From contig NZ_QMDW01000010.1 of the NCBI RefSeq assembly GCF_003605635.1, positions 43,440 to 107,439 of the forward strand: 64,000 nucleotides of DNA. Reading direction: 5' to 3'. The position numbers and the translations under genes are program-made. Source of the stretch: Halonotius pteroides (lineage in GTDB: Archaea; Halobacteriota; Halobacteria; Halobacteriales; Haloferacaceae). Shown in pieces: positions 22,115-30,406 of this stretch (positions are counted from its first letter, which is position 1; each line of letters opens with the position of its first letter). The notes beneath the pieces were generated by a model. It searched no databases and was not told where the DNA came from. It worked only from the letters and a program-made list of their open reading frames with translations.

Positions 22115-22186
22115 GGGCTCGTAGATCAGCGGTAGATCGCTTCCTTCGCAAGGAAGAGGCCTCGGGTTCAAATCCCGACGAGTCCA
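22115..22186 (+). tRNA. tRNA-Ala (anticodon CGC)
   Basis: 72 nt that fold as a full cloverleaf: acceptor GGGCTCG/CGAGTCC, D-arm GATC/GATC, anticodon stem CTTCC/GGAAG with loop TTCGCAA (anticodon CGC, reads GCG), T-arm TCGGG/CCCGA with TTCAAAT, discriminator A. The G3-U70 wobble pair, the alanine identity element, is present. CCA is not encoded. Its 3' 14 nt recur 83 nt downstream. Confidence 0.95.
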
Positions 22187-22269
22187 CTCACCTCGCTTCG
22201 CTCGGTTCGTGGACTCGTCTTACTCCCACTCGCTCACTGCGTTCGCTCGCGGGAGTCCCGACGAGTCCA
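22173..22269. repeat. direct repeat of the tRNA-Ala 3' end (att-like)
   Basis: The 14-mer TCCCGACGAGTCCA at 22173-22186 (tRNA-Ala 3' end) recurs exactly at 22256-22269. The 69 nt between them are GCTCGCT-type low-complexity sequence with no gene. Duplication of a tRNA 3' end is the usual scar of site-specific integration. No integrase is visible nearby, so this would be a decayed attachment site. Confidence 0.5.
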
Positions 22270-22288
22270 TCGTTAAACACTGATTCGC

Positions 22289-23470
22289 CTACAGCACATC
22301 ATCGGTTGTTTCTGCAGTCCGTAATTTCTCAAGGGTCGTGTATCGTAGCCCTTGCGGGTATTTTGATTCGAATGGGATTGGATATTCAAGCTCGTAGAGT
22401 GATCCCGGTTCGAAGGTAATTACCTTCTTTCCATCGTCTATTTTGGCAGCGTCTTTGTAATCCATCGGTTCCCGCAACAACTCAGCATCATCGGGATCAA
22501 CTACGTCCGCCACCCGAGCGACGTACTTGATTTCTCTTACGTCGCCGGTGACGTACATCCCTACGTAATCGAACTCGCTACCAACGCGAACGAAGCCCCA
22601 CGCTTCGTTTTCTTCGAGAAACGGCACGCCGGACTCTTTGGTTGGGAACACTGCAACGCGTGAATCACCATCACCCTCGATTTCGGTTCGATCGATCGTT
22701 CCAGCGATTCGACTACGTTTCGCGTTGATTTCTTCGGATGAATCATCCGCTTTGTCAGGCTCTTCTTCGATTTCTTCTTGTGGTTTGTCGCTCACAAACT
22801 GCCGTTGCTCTCGAAGCACCGAGACGAGCCCTTGGACGAACTCGCGGGCCTGTTCCTCCAGATCAATCGTCAGTTCGCCGACCTCGCGTTCAACGGCGTC
22901 GGTTACAGCGTCGGTGACGCCGTCCTCGTTGTCCTGTAGCGCGTTGATCGCGCGGTTCGTCTGGGCGACCTGTTCGGCGACCTCGTCCGACTTCCCCGAC
23001 CGAATCGATTCCTTCGTGAGTAGTTCCAGCACACCGGGGTTCTCGGTCAGATCGCCGAGTTCGAACTGGACGACAGACACCTCCTCGCCGCCGTTCTCGT
23101 TGCGGTTCTTCGTGAGCACTTCGAACGACTGGCCGTTGGTCAAAATCCCCCAGTCAACATCGAGCTCCTGTCGCATGTAGCTCCGCAACTGGCTGACTTC
23201 GTCATCAGTTAGCGACGACCGAACCGGCTTCGCCTCGACGAACACCACCGGCGAGTCGCCAACGAGGAGGGCGTAATCGACGTGCGTGCTACCCGAGGCC
23301 ATCGGGATCGTGTATTCGAGGGCGACCTCCGTCGAGTAGAGATCCCAGCCGAGGAGTTCGAGAAACGGCTGGACGAGTTTGACCTTCGTGTTCTCCTCGT
23401 CCATCTGCGGTGACGACTCGATGAGCTGTTGACACCGCCCGACGTACTCCTCGACTTCGTCCCGCTGCAT
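22289..23470 (-). CDS. PD-(D/E)XK nuclease-like protein (HsdR N-terminal type)
   Basis: 393 aa from the ATG at 23470; the longer open frame to 23554 has no good start. Residues ~25-125 resemble the N-terminal nuclease domain of type I restriction HsdR: NTKVKLVQPFLELLGWD, then STHVDYALLVGDSPVVFVEAKP, which supplies the D..ExK catalytic triad. A helical middle region (~150-250, acidic, EQAREFVQGLVSVLREQRQ) follows. The C-terminal ~130 residues form an unrecognised beta-rich domain (GVPFLEENEAWGFVRVGSEFDYVGMYVTG). No helicase or methylase gene is nearby, so it is a stand-alone enzyme. It lies directly after the tRNA-Ala repeat, in the accessory patch. Target and function unknown. Confidence 0.7.
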   Translation of the reverse strand: MQRDEVEEYVGRCQQLIESSPQMDEENTKVKLVQPFLELLGWDLYSTEVALEYTIPMASGSTHVDYALLVGDSPVVFVEAKPVRSSLTDDEVSQLRSYMRQELDVDWGILTNGQSFEVLTKNRNENGGEEVSVVQFELGDLTENPGVLELLTKESIRSGKSDEVAEQVAQTNRAINALQDNEDGVTDAVTDAVEREVGELTIDLEEQAREFVQGLVSVLREQRQFVSDKPQEEIEEEPDKADDSSEEINAKRSRIAGTIDRTEIEGDGDSRVAVFPTKESGVPFLEENEAWGFVRVGSEFDYVGMYVTGDVREIKYVARVADVVDPDDAELLREPMDYKDAAKIDDGKKVITFEPGSLYELEYPIPFESKYPQGLRYTTLEKLRTAETTDDVL

Positions 23471-23550
23471 GGCAGTGGTATGGTCAGCGAACCCATTTAA
23501 AATAGTGCGACTCGGCGGCTGTTTGGAATTATGAATGCGTTCGTTGCCAC

Positions 23551-23801
23551 TCAACAGTTCTTATCGATCCACGCACACCATGCGTGGAAATCCGCTGCCC
23601 CGCACTGCTCGGCAATCGACTGTGACGTCCCTGTCGGAATTTCGTCCTCTGATTTCATCGGGATCGACACGACACGCACCTCGTCGGCTTCGGGGTGTTC
23701 GTATCGAAGTTTCAGGTGGCTCCCTCGCTGGCCTGCCCGTCTAAATCGTGATTGCGGAGTACATTTGCGATCTCCTGCCCGGAGAAATTTGTCCGCACCA
23801 T
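23551..23801 (-). pseudogene. hicA: HicA-type toxin gene with a frameshift
   Basis: Reading down from ATG 23801 gives MVRTNFSGQEIANVLRNHD, then the frame is lost and hits a stop. In the shifted frame the protein continues as RRAGQRGSHLKLRYEHP.. and ..TGTSQSIAEQCGAADF HAWCAWIDKNC to a stop at 23551. Adding one base to the A-run at 23743-23745 (plus strand) restores one continuous ~83-aa HicA with the catalytic histidine in GSHLKL. HicA is an mRNA-cleaving toxin of the dsRBD-like fold. The single-base loss should inactivate it unless it is a sequencing error. The gene directly follows the hicB remnant (TAGATG). Confidence 0.8.
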
Positions 23802-24041
23802 CTACTGCATAAATTCTGGGAGGGACTCGTCGTCCGTGTTCTCTGGGTCAAGTCCGAACTCTCGGAGTGTCTCGTCGGTCACTGGCTCCCCCTCGCCCGT
23901 ATGCAGTGACAAGGCCTCAGCGAGCATCACGAGTGCTTCGGCTTTGATCTCACCGTAGGACGCCACGCCGGTTTCGAGGTCTCGGGCGGTGATCCGGCTG
24001 TCGTCCTCGTAGATGAATTCGACCCCCTCGGCGCGGTTGTC
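23802..24041 (-). pseudogene. hicB: HicB-type antitoxin remnant without in-frame start
   Basis: An open frame on the minus strand reads RAEGVEFIYEDDSRITARD, then LETGVASYGEIKAEALVMLAEA and ..VTDETLREFGLDPENTDDESLPEFMQ, ending at 23802, one base before the hicA ATG. This is the partial RNase-H-like HicB fold (E/D-RITARDLETGVAS.G) of haloarchaeal antitoxins. No ATG, GTG or TTG lies in frame before it; the nearest ATG (24045) is one base out of frame. It therefore appears broken at its 5' end, like its partner. Confidence 0.7.
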
Positions 24042-24271
24042 GCATGTGCGGCCGGCTGTGTCCCCGCACCCCTGTTTGAATTCTGGAGAAGGGTTCGGCC
24101 GCCACCGCTTTCTTTCGCATCACGTGTCCTGTGTGCGACATCCACCCGAGAAGTTCAGTAGCCACAACCCGCCCCGTGGCTGCGGAGCGACTCCGTGGGC
24201 TGGCTTGGTTGCTATCATGTCTGCTTGTAGTGCCCTCTCACACGCCCCGAGCTATCGACTCTCATGGGGGA

Positions 24272-24278
24272 TTTACAT
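24272..24278 (+). promoter_or_regulatory. TATA-like box of cspA
   Basis: TTTACAT lies ~30 nt before the cspA ATG at 24305. This spacing predicts a transcript that begins within a few bases of the start codon, the leaderless arrangement common in haloarchaea. Confidence 0.4.
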
Positions 24279-24304
24279 ACCTCCGGCTCTTCGGTCAAGT
24301 TGCA

Positions 24305-24499
24305 ATGGCAAACGGTACGGTTGACTTCTTCAACGACACTGGCGGCTACGGATTCATTGATACTGACGATGCTGACGACGACGTGTTCTTCCACATGGAA
24401 GACGTTGGCGGCCCGGACCTCGAAGAGGGCCAGGACGTCGAGTTTGACATCGAAGAGTCCCCGAAGGGTCCGCGAGCGACGAACCTCGAGCGCCTGTAA
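24305..24499 (+). CDS. cspA: cold-shock protein (CSD nucleic-acid-binding fold)
   Basis: 64 aa. The start at 24305 (MANGTVDFFNDTGGYGFIDTDD) is fixed by homology; the longer open frame upstream is spurious. RNP1-like motif GGYGFI and RNP2-like DVFFHME are both present, so it should bind single-stranded RNA or DNA. It is shorter and more acidic than bacterial CspA, as usual in haloarchaea. It stands alone, with a TATA-like box ~30 nt upstream. Confidence 0.95.
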   Translation: MANGTVDFFNDTGGYGFIDTDDADDDVFFHMEDVGGPDLEEGQDVEFDIEESPKGPRATNLERL

Positions 24500-24638
24500 G
24501 GCCAGCTCCAATCGCGCAGCAACGAGCGTCGCGGCATCGACGCGATCAGATTTTCCTGATTTCTCACCCGTCCAGCGGTGCTGCTATGGTCACCGGGCGT
24601 CAGCTTGATACCCACGGAAACCGAAACACAAGTACCGA

Positions 24639-25115
24639 ATGCGGCGTGAACACTTCGACCTCGACGTGCGCAATCTTGAGTGGGTGGAGGCCGACGACGA
24701 CCCCGAACAGCCACTCGCCTTAATCGAGTTTTCCGGGCCGGCCGAGGAGCTGATCGACCGTCTGACCGGCGTCGACGGGACACCGCTGGACAGCGAGGAG
24801 ATCGATGTCGCCTTCCGACTCCGGGATCCCTTCGACGACACCGATGACGCTACCGGCGTTGTCGGCGTCACCAACCGGCTGACCGGCGAGTTCATCTTCG
24901 AGACCAACGAGGACGCCGAGGATGTCTTCGGGTTCATCCACGCGGCCCGGGAGTACGGCCAGTCGACCGACGCGGCCGACGCCCGCTACCGGATCCGGCT
25001 CTCGTTGGCCGACGGCAAGACGATGACCTACGACAAGGGCACCTTCCTCGTCTACGACGATGCGGGTGATCTGCTGCGCAGCCAGAGTCTGATCCCTTCC
25101 GGCGTTGAGCTGTAG
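24639..25115 (+). CDS. conserved haloarchaeal protein, DUF5793-like
   Basis: 158 aa acidic soluble protein with no signal peptide or membrane segment. Regular alternating strands are seen (HFDLDVRNLEWVEADDD, PLALIEFSGPAEELIDRLTG, TGVVGVTNRLTGEFIFETN, YRIRLSLADGKTMTYDKGTFLVYD). The family name is recalled from memory and is tentative. Function unknown. It stands in the same direction as the UDG-like gene 48 nt downstream, so they may share a transcript. Confidence 0.7.
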   Translation: MRREHFDLDVRNLEWVEADDDPEQPLALIEFSGPAEELIDRLTGVDGTPLDSEEIDVAFRLRDPFDDTDDATGVVGVTNRLTGEFIFETNEDAEDVFGFIHAAREYGQSTDAADARYRIRLSLADGKTMTYDKGTFLVYDDAGDLLRSQSLIPSGVEL

Positions 25116-25162
25116 CGACCGAAACCAATAGACAGTTAGCGTCCTCCACCCAACCGTTTCCC

Positions 25163-25798
25163 GTGCGCAACGTTACCGATCGGACGAGCAATCCCTTTGA
25201 TCTTCAACCGCCCTGTGAGCGGTTCGTCCCCGGCTACGGCGATGCCAACGCCGACTTTCACGTGATCGGCGACCATCCAGGCAGCCACGGCGGGGTCGAC
25301 ACCGGCGTGCCGTTTACCGAGACAGCAAGTGCTGAGACCCTCCAATCAACTTTGCAAGCGACCGGGTTACTCGACACAACCGGCGATCAGCCGATGGTCA
25401 ACTCCACCTACTTCTCGTATCTGCATCTCTGTGTCTCTCCAACCGACAGCGGGCCGACCGACCGCGAGTACACTGAGCTGGAGCCGTTTTTCGACGCCGA
25501 ACTCCGCGCGATCGCGGCCCACGTCCTGCTCCCGGTCGGTGAACGCGCGACCCGCCATGTGTTTGAAACCTGTACCGCTCGCTCGTGGACGCCGGCAACC
25601 GAGATGACCGACCTCCATGCGACGGAGGTTCGTGGCAGCGGCTGGCTCGTGATGCCAGTCGCCGAGCCCGCCGACTGGGGCCCCGACGACGGCGACGTGT
25701 TGAAAACCGCTCTTGATCGGCTCCAAGCGACGGACTTCCGTCGAGAGAGCGATCTGGGGCGGTTCATTGCCGGCAGTGATCCATACTACGTTCGGTAG
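25163..25798 (+). CDS. uracil-DNA glycosylase-family protein
   Basis: 211 aa with a GTG start at 25163. The start FVPGYGDANADFHVIGDHPGSHGG corresponds to motif 1 of the family 4/5-like UDG fold (GxGDxxAxxxxxGxxPG). YFSYLHLC sits where the pocket residues lie, and VMPVAEPADWG near residue 165 is in the place of the C-terminal HPS/HPA loop, although the histidine is replaced. It could remove uracil or other damaged bases, or be a divergent member without that activity. Homologues are common in haloarchaea. Confidence 0.7.
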   Translation: MRNVTDRTSNPFDLQPPCERFVPGYGDANADFHVIGDHPGSHGGVDTGVPFTETASAETLQSTLQATGLLDTTGDQPMVNSTYFSYLHLCVSPTDSGPTDREYTELEPFFDAELRAIAAHVLLPVGERATRHVFETCTARSWTPATEMTDLHATEVRGSGWLVMPVAEPADWGPDDGDVLKTALDRLQATDFRRESDLGRFIAGSDPYYVR

Positions 25799-25950
25799 CC
25801 GAGCGGACGAACGTTCGGTGCATCGCCTCTGAATCCGACAGTTCACGCTGTATCGCTTTTTAGATGAGCATTTACCCAGAATTACGTGGTCGGCTGGCGA
25901 AATTTAGCCCGTCGGAAGCCTTTTTGCGCCCATCCGTGCAATCATTTATC

Positions 25951-26044
25951 GGCGAACTGGCGTTGACGCGTCAGCGTCGCCGACACGCTGTGGACTAGTG
26001 CTCCCACAGTGGCTTGGTCAGTCAGACGGCCCCTCGCGGGCCGC
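25951..26044. other. intergenic stretch with three successive hairpins
   Basis: The 367 nt between the UDG-like gene and rpoL have no gene. Within them lie 25951-25981 (outer arms GGCGA/TCGCC, inner CGTTGA/TCAGCG, loop CGCG), ~25988-26008 (CTGTGG/CCACAG) and 26030-26044 (GGCCC/GGGCC). The run could be a structured RNA or the terminator region of the upstream gene. A TATA-like TTTTTAGA occurs at ~25857. No known RNA family was recognised. Confidence 0.35.
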
Positions 26045-26165
26045 CTTCCGCGCGCTGTCAGCCCTGCGGTATGGTTAGATTATCGCTGTCAGCATGTTCC
26101 TTTCATTCTCGGTCGCCAGTCTCGGACAACGAAAGCGTAAAACGGTGACCGCCCAAACGGCGATT

Positions 26166-26450
26166 ATGGAACTGCGCGTTATCGAGAAAACCGACACGGA
26201 GCTGCGGATCGAGATCGCCGGCGAGGATCACACATTCATGAACGTCCTGAAAGGGGAACTGCTTGAGGCCGATGGCGTTTCCGCCGCGACCTACAACATG
26301 AACCCCGAGCAGTCCGGCGGCCAGACCGAACCTGTCCTGTCGATTACAACCGAGGACGGCCGCGATCCGCTGGATGCCTTAGCCGACGGCGCGAGCGCGG
26401 TTCGGGAGACGACTGACGCGTTCAAAGACGCCTTCGAGACGGCGGCGTAG
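26166..26450 (+). CDS. rpoL: DNA-directed RNA polymerase subunit L (Rpo11)
   Basis: 94 aa from the ATG at 26166 ([33 protein letters not shown]), which is the family start; the frame upstream is non-coding. Rpo11 pairs with Rpo3 in the assembly platform, the archaeal equivalent of the alpha dimer. A TATA-like CGTAAAA at ~26136-26142 is ~27 nt before the ATG, predicting a leaderless transcript. Its stop abuts the convergent hisF stop with no spacer. Confidence 0.96.
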   Translation: MELRVIEKTDTELRIEIAGEDHTFMNVLKGELLEADGVSAATYNMNPEQSGGQTEPVLSITTEDGRDPLDALADGASAVRETTDAFKDAFETAA

Positions 26451-27266
26451 TTACCCCCGGATCGGGAGGCCTTTGTCAGCGAGATAGGCTTTTGTGTCGG
26501 CGATGCTGTACTCATCAAAGTGGAAGATGGAGGCTGCCAGCCCCGCGTCTGCACCTGCTTCGACGAAGACTTCCTCCATATCCCCTGGGCCACCACACCC
26601 CGAGGAGGCGATCACCGGCGTCGAGACATTGTCACAGACCGCCTTCGTTAGCGCGATGTCGTACCCATCTTTCGTGCCGTCAGCGTCGATGGAGTTGACG
26701 AACAGCTCGCCCGCGCCGCGGTCTTCGGCCTCCTTTGCCCACGAGATCACGTCGCGACCGGTGCCCTCCCGGCCGCCTTTGACGGTGCATTCAAACCAGA
26801 CTTCCTCGCCGTCGACGGTGACGTACTGTTCGCCCTCATCGTCGGAGCGGCGGCGGGCGTCGACGGAGATGACGATACACTGGCTGCCGAAGGCCTCCGC
26901 GCCCTCGGTGATGAGTTCCGGACGTTCCAACGCGCCGGTGTTGATCGAGACCTTATCAGCGCCAGCGCGCAGCGTTTCCTTGATGTCGTCTTTCGTCCGA
27001 ATTCCGCCGCCGACAGTCAGCGGGATGAAGCATTCGTCGGCAACCGCCGAGACGGTTTCGAGCATGGTTTCCCGCCCCTCGGCAGAGGCGGTGATATCGA
27101 GAAAGACGAACTCGTCGGCTCCGGATTCGTTGTAGGCTTTCGCCATCTCGACGGGGTCGCCGGTGTATTTGAGATCCTCGAAGTTGACCCCGGTGTAAAC
27201 CGCGGCGTTGCCGTCCTCATCGAGGTCGACATCGATACAGGGGATAATCCGTTTTGTGAGTGTCAT
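26451..27266 (-). CDS. hisF: imidazole glycerol phosphate synthase, cyclase subunit HisF
   Basis: 271 aa (beta/alpha)8 barrel that, with HisH, makes imidazole-glycerol phosphate and AICAR. The start MTLTKRIIPCIDVDLDEDG (27266) includes the first catalytic aspartate in CIDV. PLTVGGGIR, DKVSINTGAL, VVISVDARR and the phosphate-binding ASSGCGGPGDM are present. A ~10-residue acidic insertion (RRSDDEGEQYVTVDGEEVW) is typical of halophiles. Convergent with rpoL. Confidence 0.96.
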   Translation of the reverse strand: MTLTKRIIPCIDVDLDEDGNAAVYTGVNFEDLKYTGDPVEMAKAYNESGADEFVFLDITASAEGRETMLETVSAVADECFIPLTVGGGIRTKDDIKETLRAGADKVSINTGALERPELITEGAEAFGSQCIVISVDARRRSDDEGEQYVTVDGEEVWFECTVKGGREGTGRDVISWAKEAEDRGAGELFVNSIDADGTKDGYDIALTKAVCDNVSTPVIASSGCGGPGDMEEVFVEAGADAGLAASIFHFDEYSIADTKAYLADKGLPIRG

Positions 27267-27433
27267 CTGATACGACCGTCTACGCAACCACCGGGTAAAA
27301 ATCGTCTGCAACGGGGGAACTGACAACGGCACGGATCTCCGGTAAGATCTGTCTCGTCAACGTCGGAAAGGCTGGTATTATACACCGGCGGTAAGTACAA
27401 CAGGATACCGTATCGCGCCCTCCATCACGTCCA

Positions 27434-29125
27434 ATGCTTCTTGAATCTGGTAGCGTGCGCTTCTGGCACGTGCTTGTGTTCGGTCTTGCGTGTGTGCTCG
27501 GGCTCGGGAGTGCCATCTGGACATACCACCGTCGCGACCAGCATGCCGCACAGGCATTTTTGTTGTTCCTTGGGGTCACTGTCGCGTGGAATGCGACCGT
27601 ATTGCTCAGGATCGTCGGCCCGGTTGCCCTTGCCTGGGAGCTCCACCTCATCGAGCAGTTTTTTCAGGTGTTGATGACGCTCGTCTGGTTGTATTTTGCT
27701 GTGGTCTATGCTGGCTACCGCTCGGTACTCATGCGTCGGTCGGTTGCCTACCCGCTGGCGGCCGTCGGGGGGAGCATGCTTGCCGTGGAGTCGTTTCCAC
27801 CGATCGCGGCACGGACAAACACGAATCCAACGACCATTAGGGAGCCGTTTGCCTTCGTCACCTGGACTGATACCGCGCTTTCCGGGGTTGTCGAGGTGCT
27901 TGCGCTGGCAGCGTTTGCGGCCGGCTCCGGGCTGATCCTCTATAAGCTGCTGACCGCAAACTACGTGCAGGCCTGGCAGATCGCCCTCGTTTTTGTTGCA
28001 ACGTCCGGCGCGATCTTGATTGAGGTGGTCGAATCGGGGATTCCACACGCGGTCTCCGGTGTCGACTACCCTGCGTTAGCGGTGACAGGTGTCGGCGTCT
28101 CCTACGTGGTCGGCCTGTACCGCTACGATCTGTTTGGCTACACGCCGGTCGATATGTCCGATGTGATCGATGGGATCACCGCGCCGGTACTCGTCCTCAA
28201 CCCTGAACAGCGGATCGTGGATTTCAACGCCCCGGCGGCGGCGATGTTTCCGGCGGTGGCCGCCGGCGAACGCGCGGATACGGCGTTGCCAACGGCGGTT
28301 ATCAACGCGGTGCCCGCCGATCTTGCCGCTCCAACCGACGCCGAGGTGACACTCAGCCGCGACGGTGATAAGCGAGTACATCGGCTGTATGCCGCGCCGC
28401 TGGACTCCTTTGGCGACAGCTACGGCGTTGCGATCACGGTTCGGGATATCACCACTCAGCGTCGTCGAGCGGAGAATCTGGCACTCCTCAAACAGATCCT
28501 CACCCGCGCGCTCAGACACAACATCCGCAACAAGGTCGACATCGTCCAAGCGAACAGCCAAGCTCTGATTGACAAACTCGATGGAACGGAGGAAACTCAG
28601 GCCCGTGCTGCCTTTGAGGCCGCCGACGACCTGCTTTCGATCAGCACCAAAGCGCGGACGATGAAGGATGTCGCCGAACACCGCGGGCGCACAACCCCGG
28701 TGGCGATGTGTGAGCTACTGAGTCAGACGGTCGCCGAGTACGAACAGGGGTATCCCGAGACAACATTCGTCGTCGACTGTCCGTCTGCGTGTACGGTCGA
28801 GGTGACGCCGGATATCAAACCCGCCCTGCAAAATCTCATCGAGAACGCCGCCGAGCACAACCCTGCGGCCGACGCGGAGGTGCGGGTCACGCTCAATCAG
28901 CAGGCCGACGCGGTGGTGCTCACGATCGCTGATAACGGGCCCGGCATTCCAGTGAATGAGCTCACGGTGCTTGAGCGCGGTCGGGAGGACGTTCTCTCAC
29001 ATGGGAGCGGGCTCGGCCTCTGGATCGTGACGATGGTTGTCGAGGAGATCGATGGGTCGATCACCTACGATACCGGCGACAACGGCACCACGATCACGCT
29101 ACGGTTCAATCAGTCGCCGGCTTAG
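27434..29125 (+). CDS. membrane histidine kinase (7TM N-terminus, PAS, HATPase)
   Basis: 563 aa. Residues ~1-215 contain seven hydrophobic helices, matching the 7TM N-terminal sensor of haloarchaeal histidine kinases. A PAS-like domain (VIDGITAPVLVLNPEQRIVDFNAPA) covers ~235-345. The phospho-acceptor is H362 in RALRHNIRNKVD. The ATPase domain has NLIENAAEHN (N box), DNGPGIP (D500) and GSGLGLWI. No response regulator is adjacent, so it is an orphan kinase with an unknown signal. Its end overlaps the convergent dys gene by 4 nt. Confidence 0.9.
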   Translation: MLLESGSVRFWHVLVFGLACVLGLGSAIWTYHRRDQHAAQAFLLFLGVTVAWNATVLLRIVGPVALAWELHLIEQFFQVLMTLVWLYFAVVYAGYRSVLMRRSVAYPLAAVGGSMLAVESFPPIAARTNTNPTTIREPFAFVTWTDTALSGVVEVLALAAFAAGSGLILYKLLTANYVQAWQIALVFVATSGAILIEVVESGIPHAVSGVDYPALAVTGVGVSYVVGLYRYDLFGYTPVDMSDVIDGITAPVLVLNPEQRIVDFNAPAAAMFPAVAAGERADTALPTAVINAVPADLAAPTDAEVTLSRDGDKRVHRLYAAPLDSFGDSYGVAITVRDITTQRRRAENLALLKQILTRALRHNIRNKVDIVQANSQALIDKLDGTEETQARAAFEAADDLLSISTKARTMKDVAEHRGRTTPVAMCELLSQTVAEYEQGYPETTFVVDCPSACTVEVTPDIKPALQNLIENAAEHNPAADAEVRVTLNQQADAVVLTIADNGPGIPVNELTVLERGREDVLSHGSGLGLWIVTMVVEEIDGSITYDTGDNGTTITLRFNQSPA

Positions 29126-30114
29126 TCGTCGCGGTTGTGGAACGCCGCGGCCGCCAACAACGGGAACACCAGTGTCGCCTCGGCTTCGATCTGAGTGTAG
29201 TTTGTCTCCTGTTGTTTGATCTTTCCCCAGGAGACGGCCTCGTCCGGCGGCGCGCCCGACAGTGAGCCGTCGCCCTCCATCCCCGTCGAGATGTAAACCA
29301 CATAATCCGCGCCACCGCGGAAGAGGTTCGTCATGATCGCGTGGTGTTTCGGAACGCCGTCGCCGACGGCGATCAACCCGGTCGTATCGGCCAGCAGGCC
29401 CTGTTCGATGAGCTTGTCGTAGTCGTCGAGGATCTCGATGCCGATGTCGACATCGTTGGCCTGTTTGTAGTAATAGAGGAAGTTGCCGACCTCGGCGTCG
29501 GTCAGGGCGGGACAGTAGACGGACACGTCGTGGTCGGCGGCCTGTTTCAGCACCGAATCCTCGTCGTCCAGCCGCTCGCCCAGCTCGCGGGCGAACGCGG
29601 TCGGCGTGCGAATCTGTTCGTCGGCGAAGAAGTCATCGAAGAAATCATACAGATACTGTTCGAGCCAGACGTAGCGATCTGAGGGGACGTAGATGTTGCC
29701 CAAGCGATTGATCCCTCGCTCGCGGAGTTCGGCCTCGTCGGCGTCCCACTCGCCCATCTTGAACGGCCGGGCGGATTTGATCACGTCCTCGGTCAGCGAG
29801 CCGGAGGTTGTGATGAGTACGTCGATGTGGCCCTCGCGGATCAGCGAGGCGACGACCTCCCGCAGCCCCGAGGAGATGATGTTGGAGGTGCAGGTGAGGT
29901 AGATCGTCGCGTCGTCGTCCTGCATCTGCTTGCTGATCTCGATGCCCTCCGCGAGGTGGGTTGCCTGAAAGCCGGTCGTCGCGTAGCTGTCCAGTAAGTC
30001 GTCAAGATCGAACTCGCCGCGGAAATCGTAGCCGGCCACGTCTTCGGTATCGGGCTCGTTGTCGCTGCCCGGCACGACGTGGTCGTGGGTCTCTTCGCTC
30101 GTGTCGTCGCTCAT
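29122..30114 (-). CDS. dys: deoxyhypusine synthase
   Basis: 330 aa, starting at MSDDTSEETHDH (30114). NAD-dependent transfer of an aminobutyl group from spermidine (or agmatine in some archaea) to the conserved lysine of aIF5A. The catalytic lysine is K298 in DEAVSWGKI. The NAD-binding parts TCTSNIISSGLREVV and LIAVGDGVPKHH are intact. The N-terminal ~25 acidic residues are a halophilic addition. Convergent with the histidine kinase gene. An AT-rich accessory segment begins upstream of it. Confidence 0.95.
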   Translation of the reverse strand: MSDDTSEETHDHVVPGSDNEPDTEDVAGYDFRGEFDLDDLLDSYATTGFQATHLAEGIEISKQMQDDDATIYLTCTSNIISSGLREVVASLIREGHIDVLITTSGSLTEDVIKSARPFKMGEWDADEAELRERGINRLGNIYVPSDRYVWLEQYLYDFFDDFFADEQIRTPTAFARELGERLDDEDSVLKQAADHDVSVYCPALTDAEVGNFLYYYKQANDVDIGIEILDDYDKLIEQGLLADTTGLIAVGDGVPKHHAIMTNLFRGGADYVVYISTGMEGDGSLSGAPPDEAVSWGKIKQQETNYTQIEAEATLVFPLLAAAAFHNRDD

Positions 30115-30251
30115 GTGTGAGCGTTGGGCTACGAGGGTTTGAACGAATCGGGTTGGGGCCACTACAATGTCATTGGCGCAAAATCAGACAACTGCAGCCT
30201 GTACAATCTATACTCATATGCCCAAATGTAAATCAAAAAATCCTCATTTTA

Positions 30252-30380
30252 AACAGGTTAACTCAGCCTGTTCATCTACGAGAGTATTCAATAAATTATT
30301 TATTCACTCAGCCACTAACATTATTTACGACGCGTCCCTCCCCGGGACGCGTATTCCTACGGTTCCCTCCCCGGAACCGT
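30252..30380. repeat. hairpin cluster, including two tandem stem-loops with near-identical C-rich/G-rich loops
   Basis: In the AT-rich gap between dys and the DUF3800-like gene, 30330-30352 forms a 9-bp stem (ACGCGTCCC/GGGACGCGT) with loop TCCCC. 30359-30380 forms an 8-bp stem (ACGGTTCC/GGAACCGT) with loop CTCCCC. On the minus strand the loops read GGGGA(G). The stems differ in sequence but keep pairing, and only 6 nt separate them. A weaker hairpin lies at 30252-30272 (AACAGG/CCTGTT). They start 27 nt past the stop of the minus-strand gene, so they may be its terminator or a small structured RNA. Confidence 0.6.
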
Positions 30381-30406
30381 GTTACACAAACCACGTAGTG
30401 ACTTCT

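Noticed and set aside
23531..23812. Plus-strand frames over the hicBA region
   Set aside because: They are antisense shadows; the minus strand gives the recognisable HicA and HicB sequences.
14889..26024. Shared 14-mer GTGGCTTGGTCAGT in the fusA upstream region and in the rpoL upstream region
   Set aside because: Several 14-base matches are expected by chance in 64 kb, and the flanks do not align.
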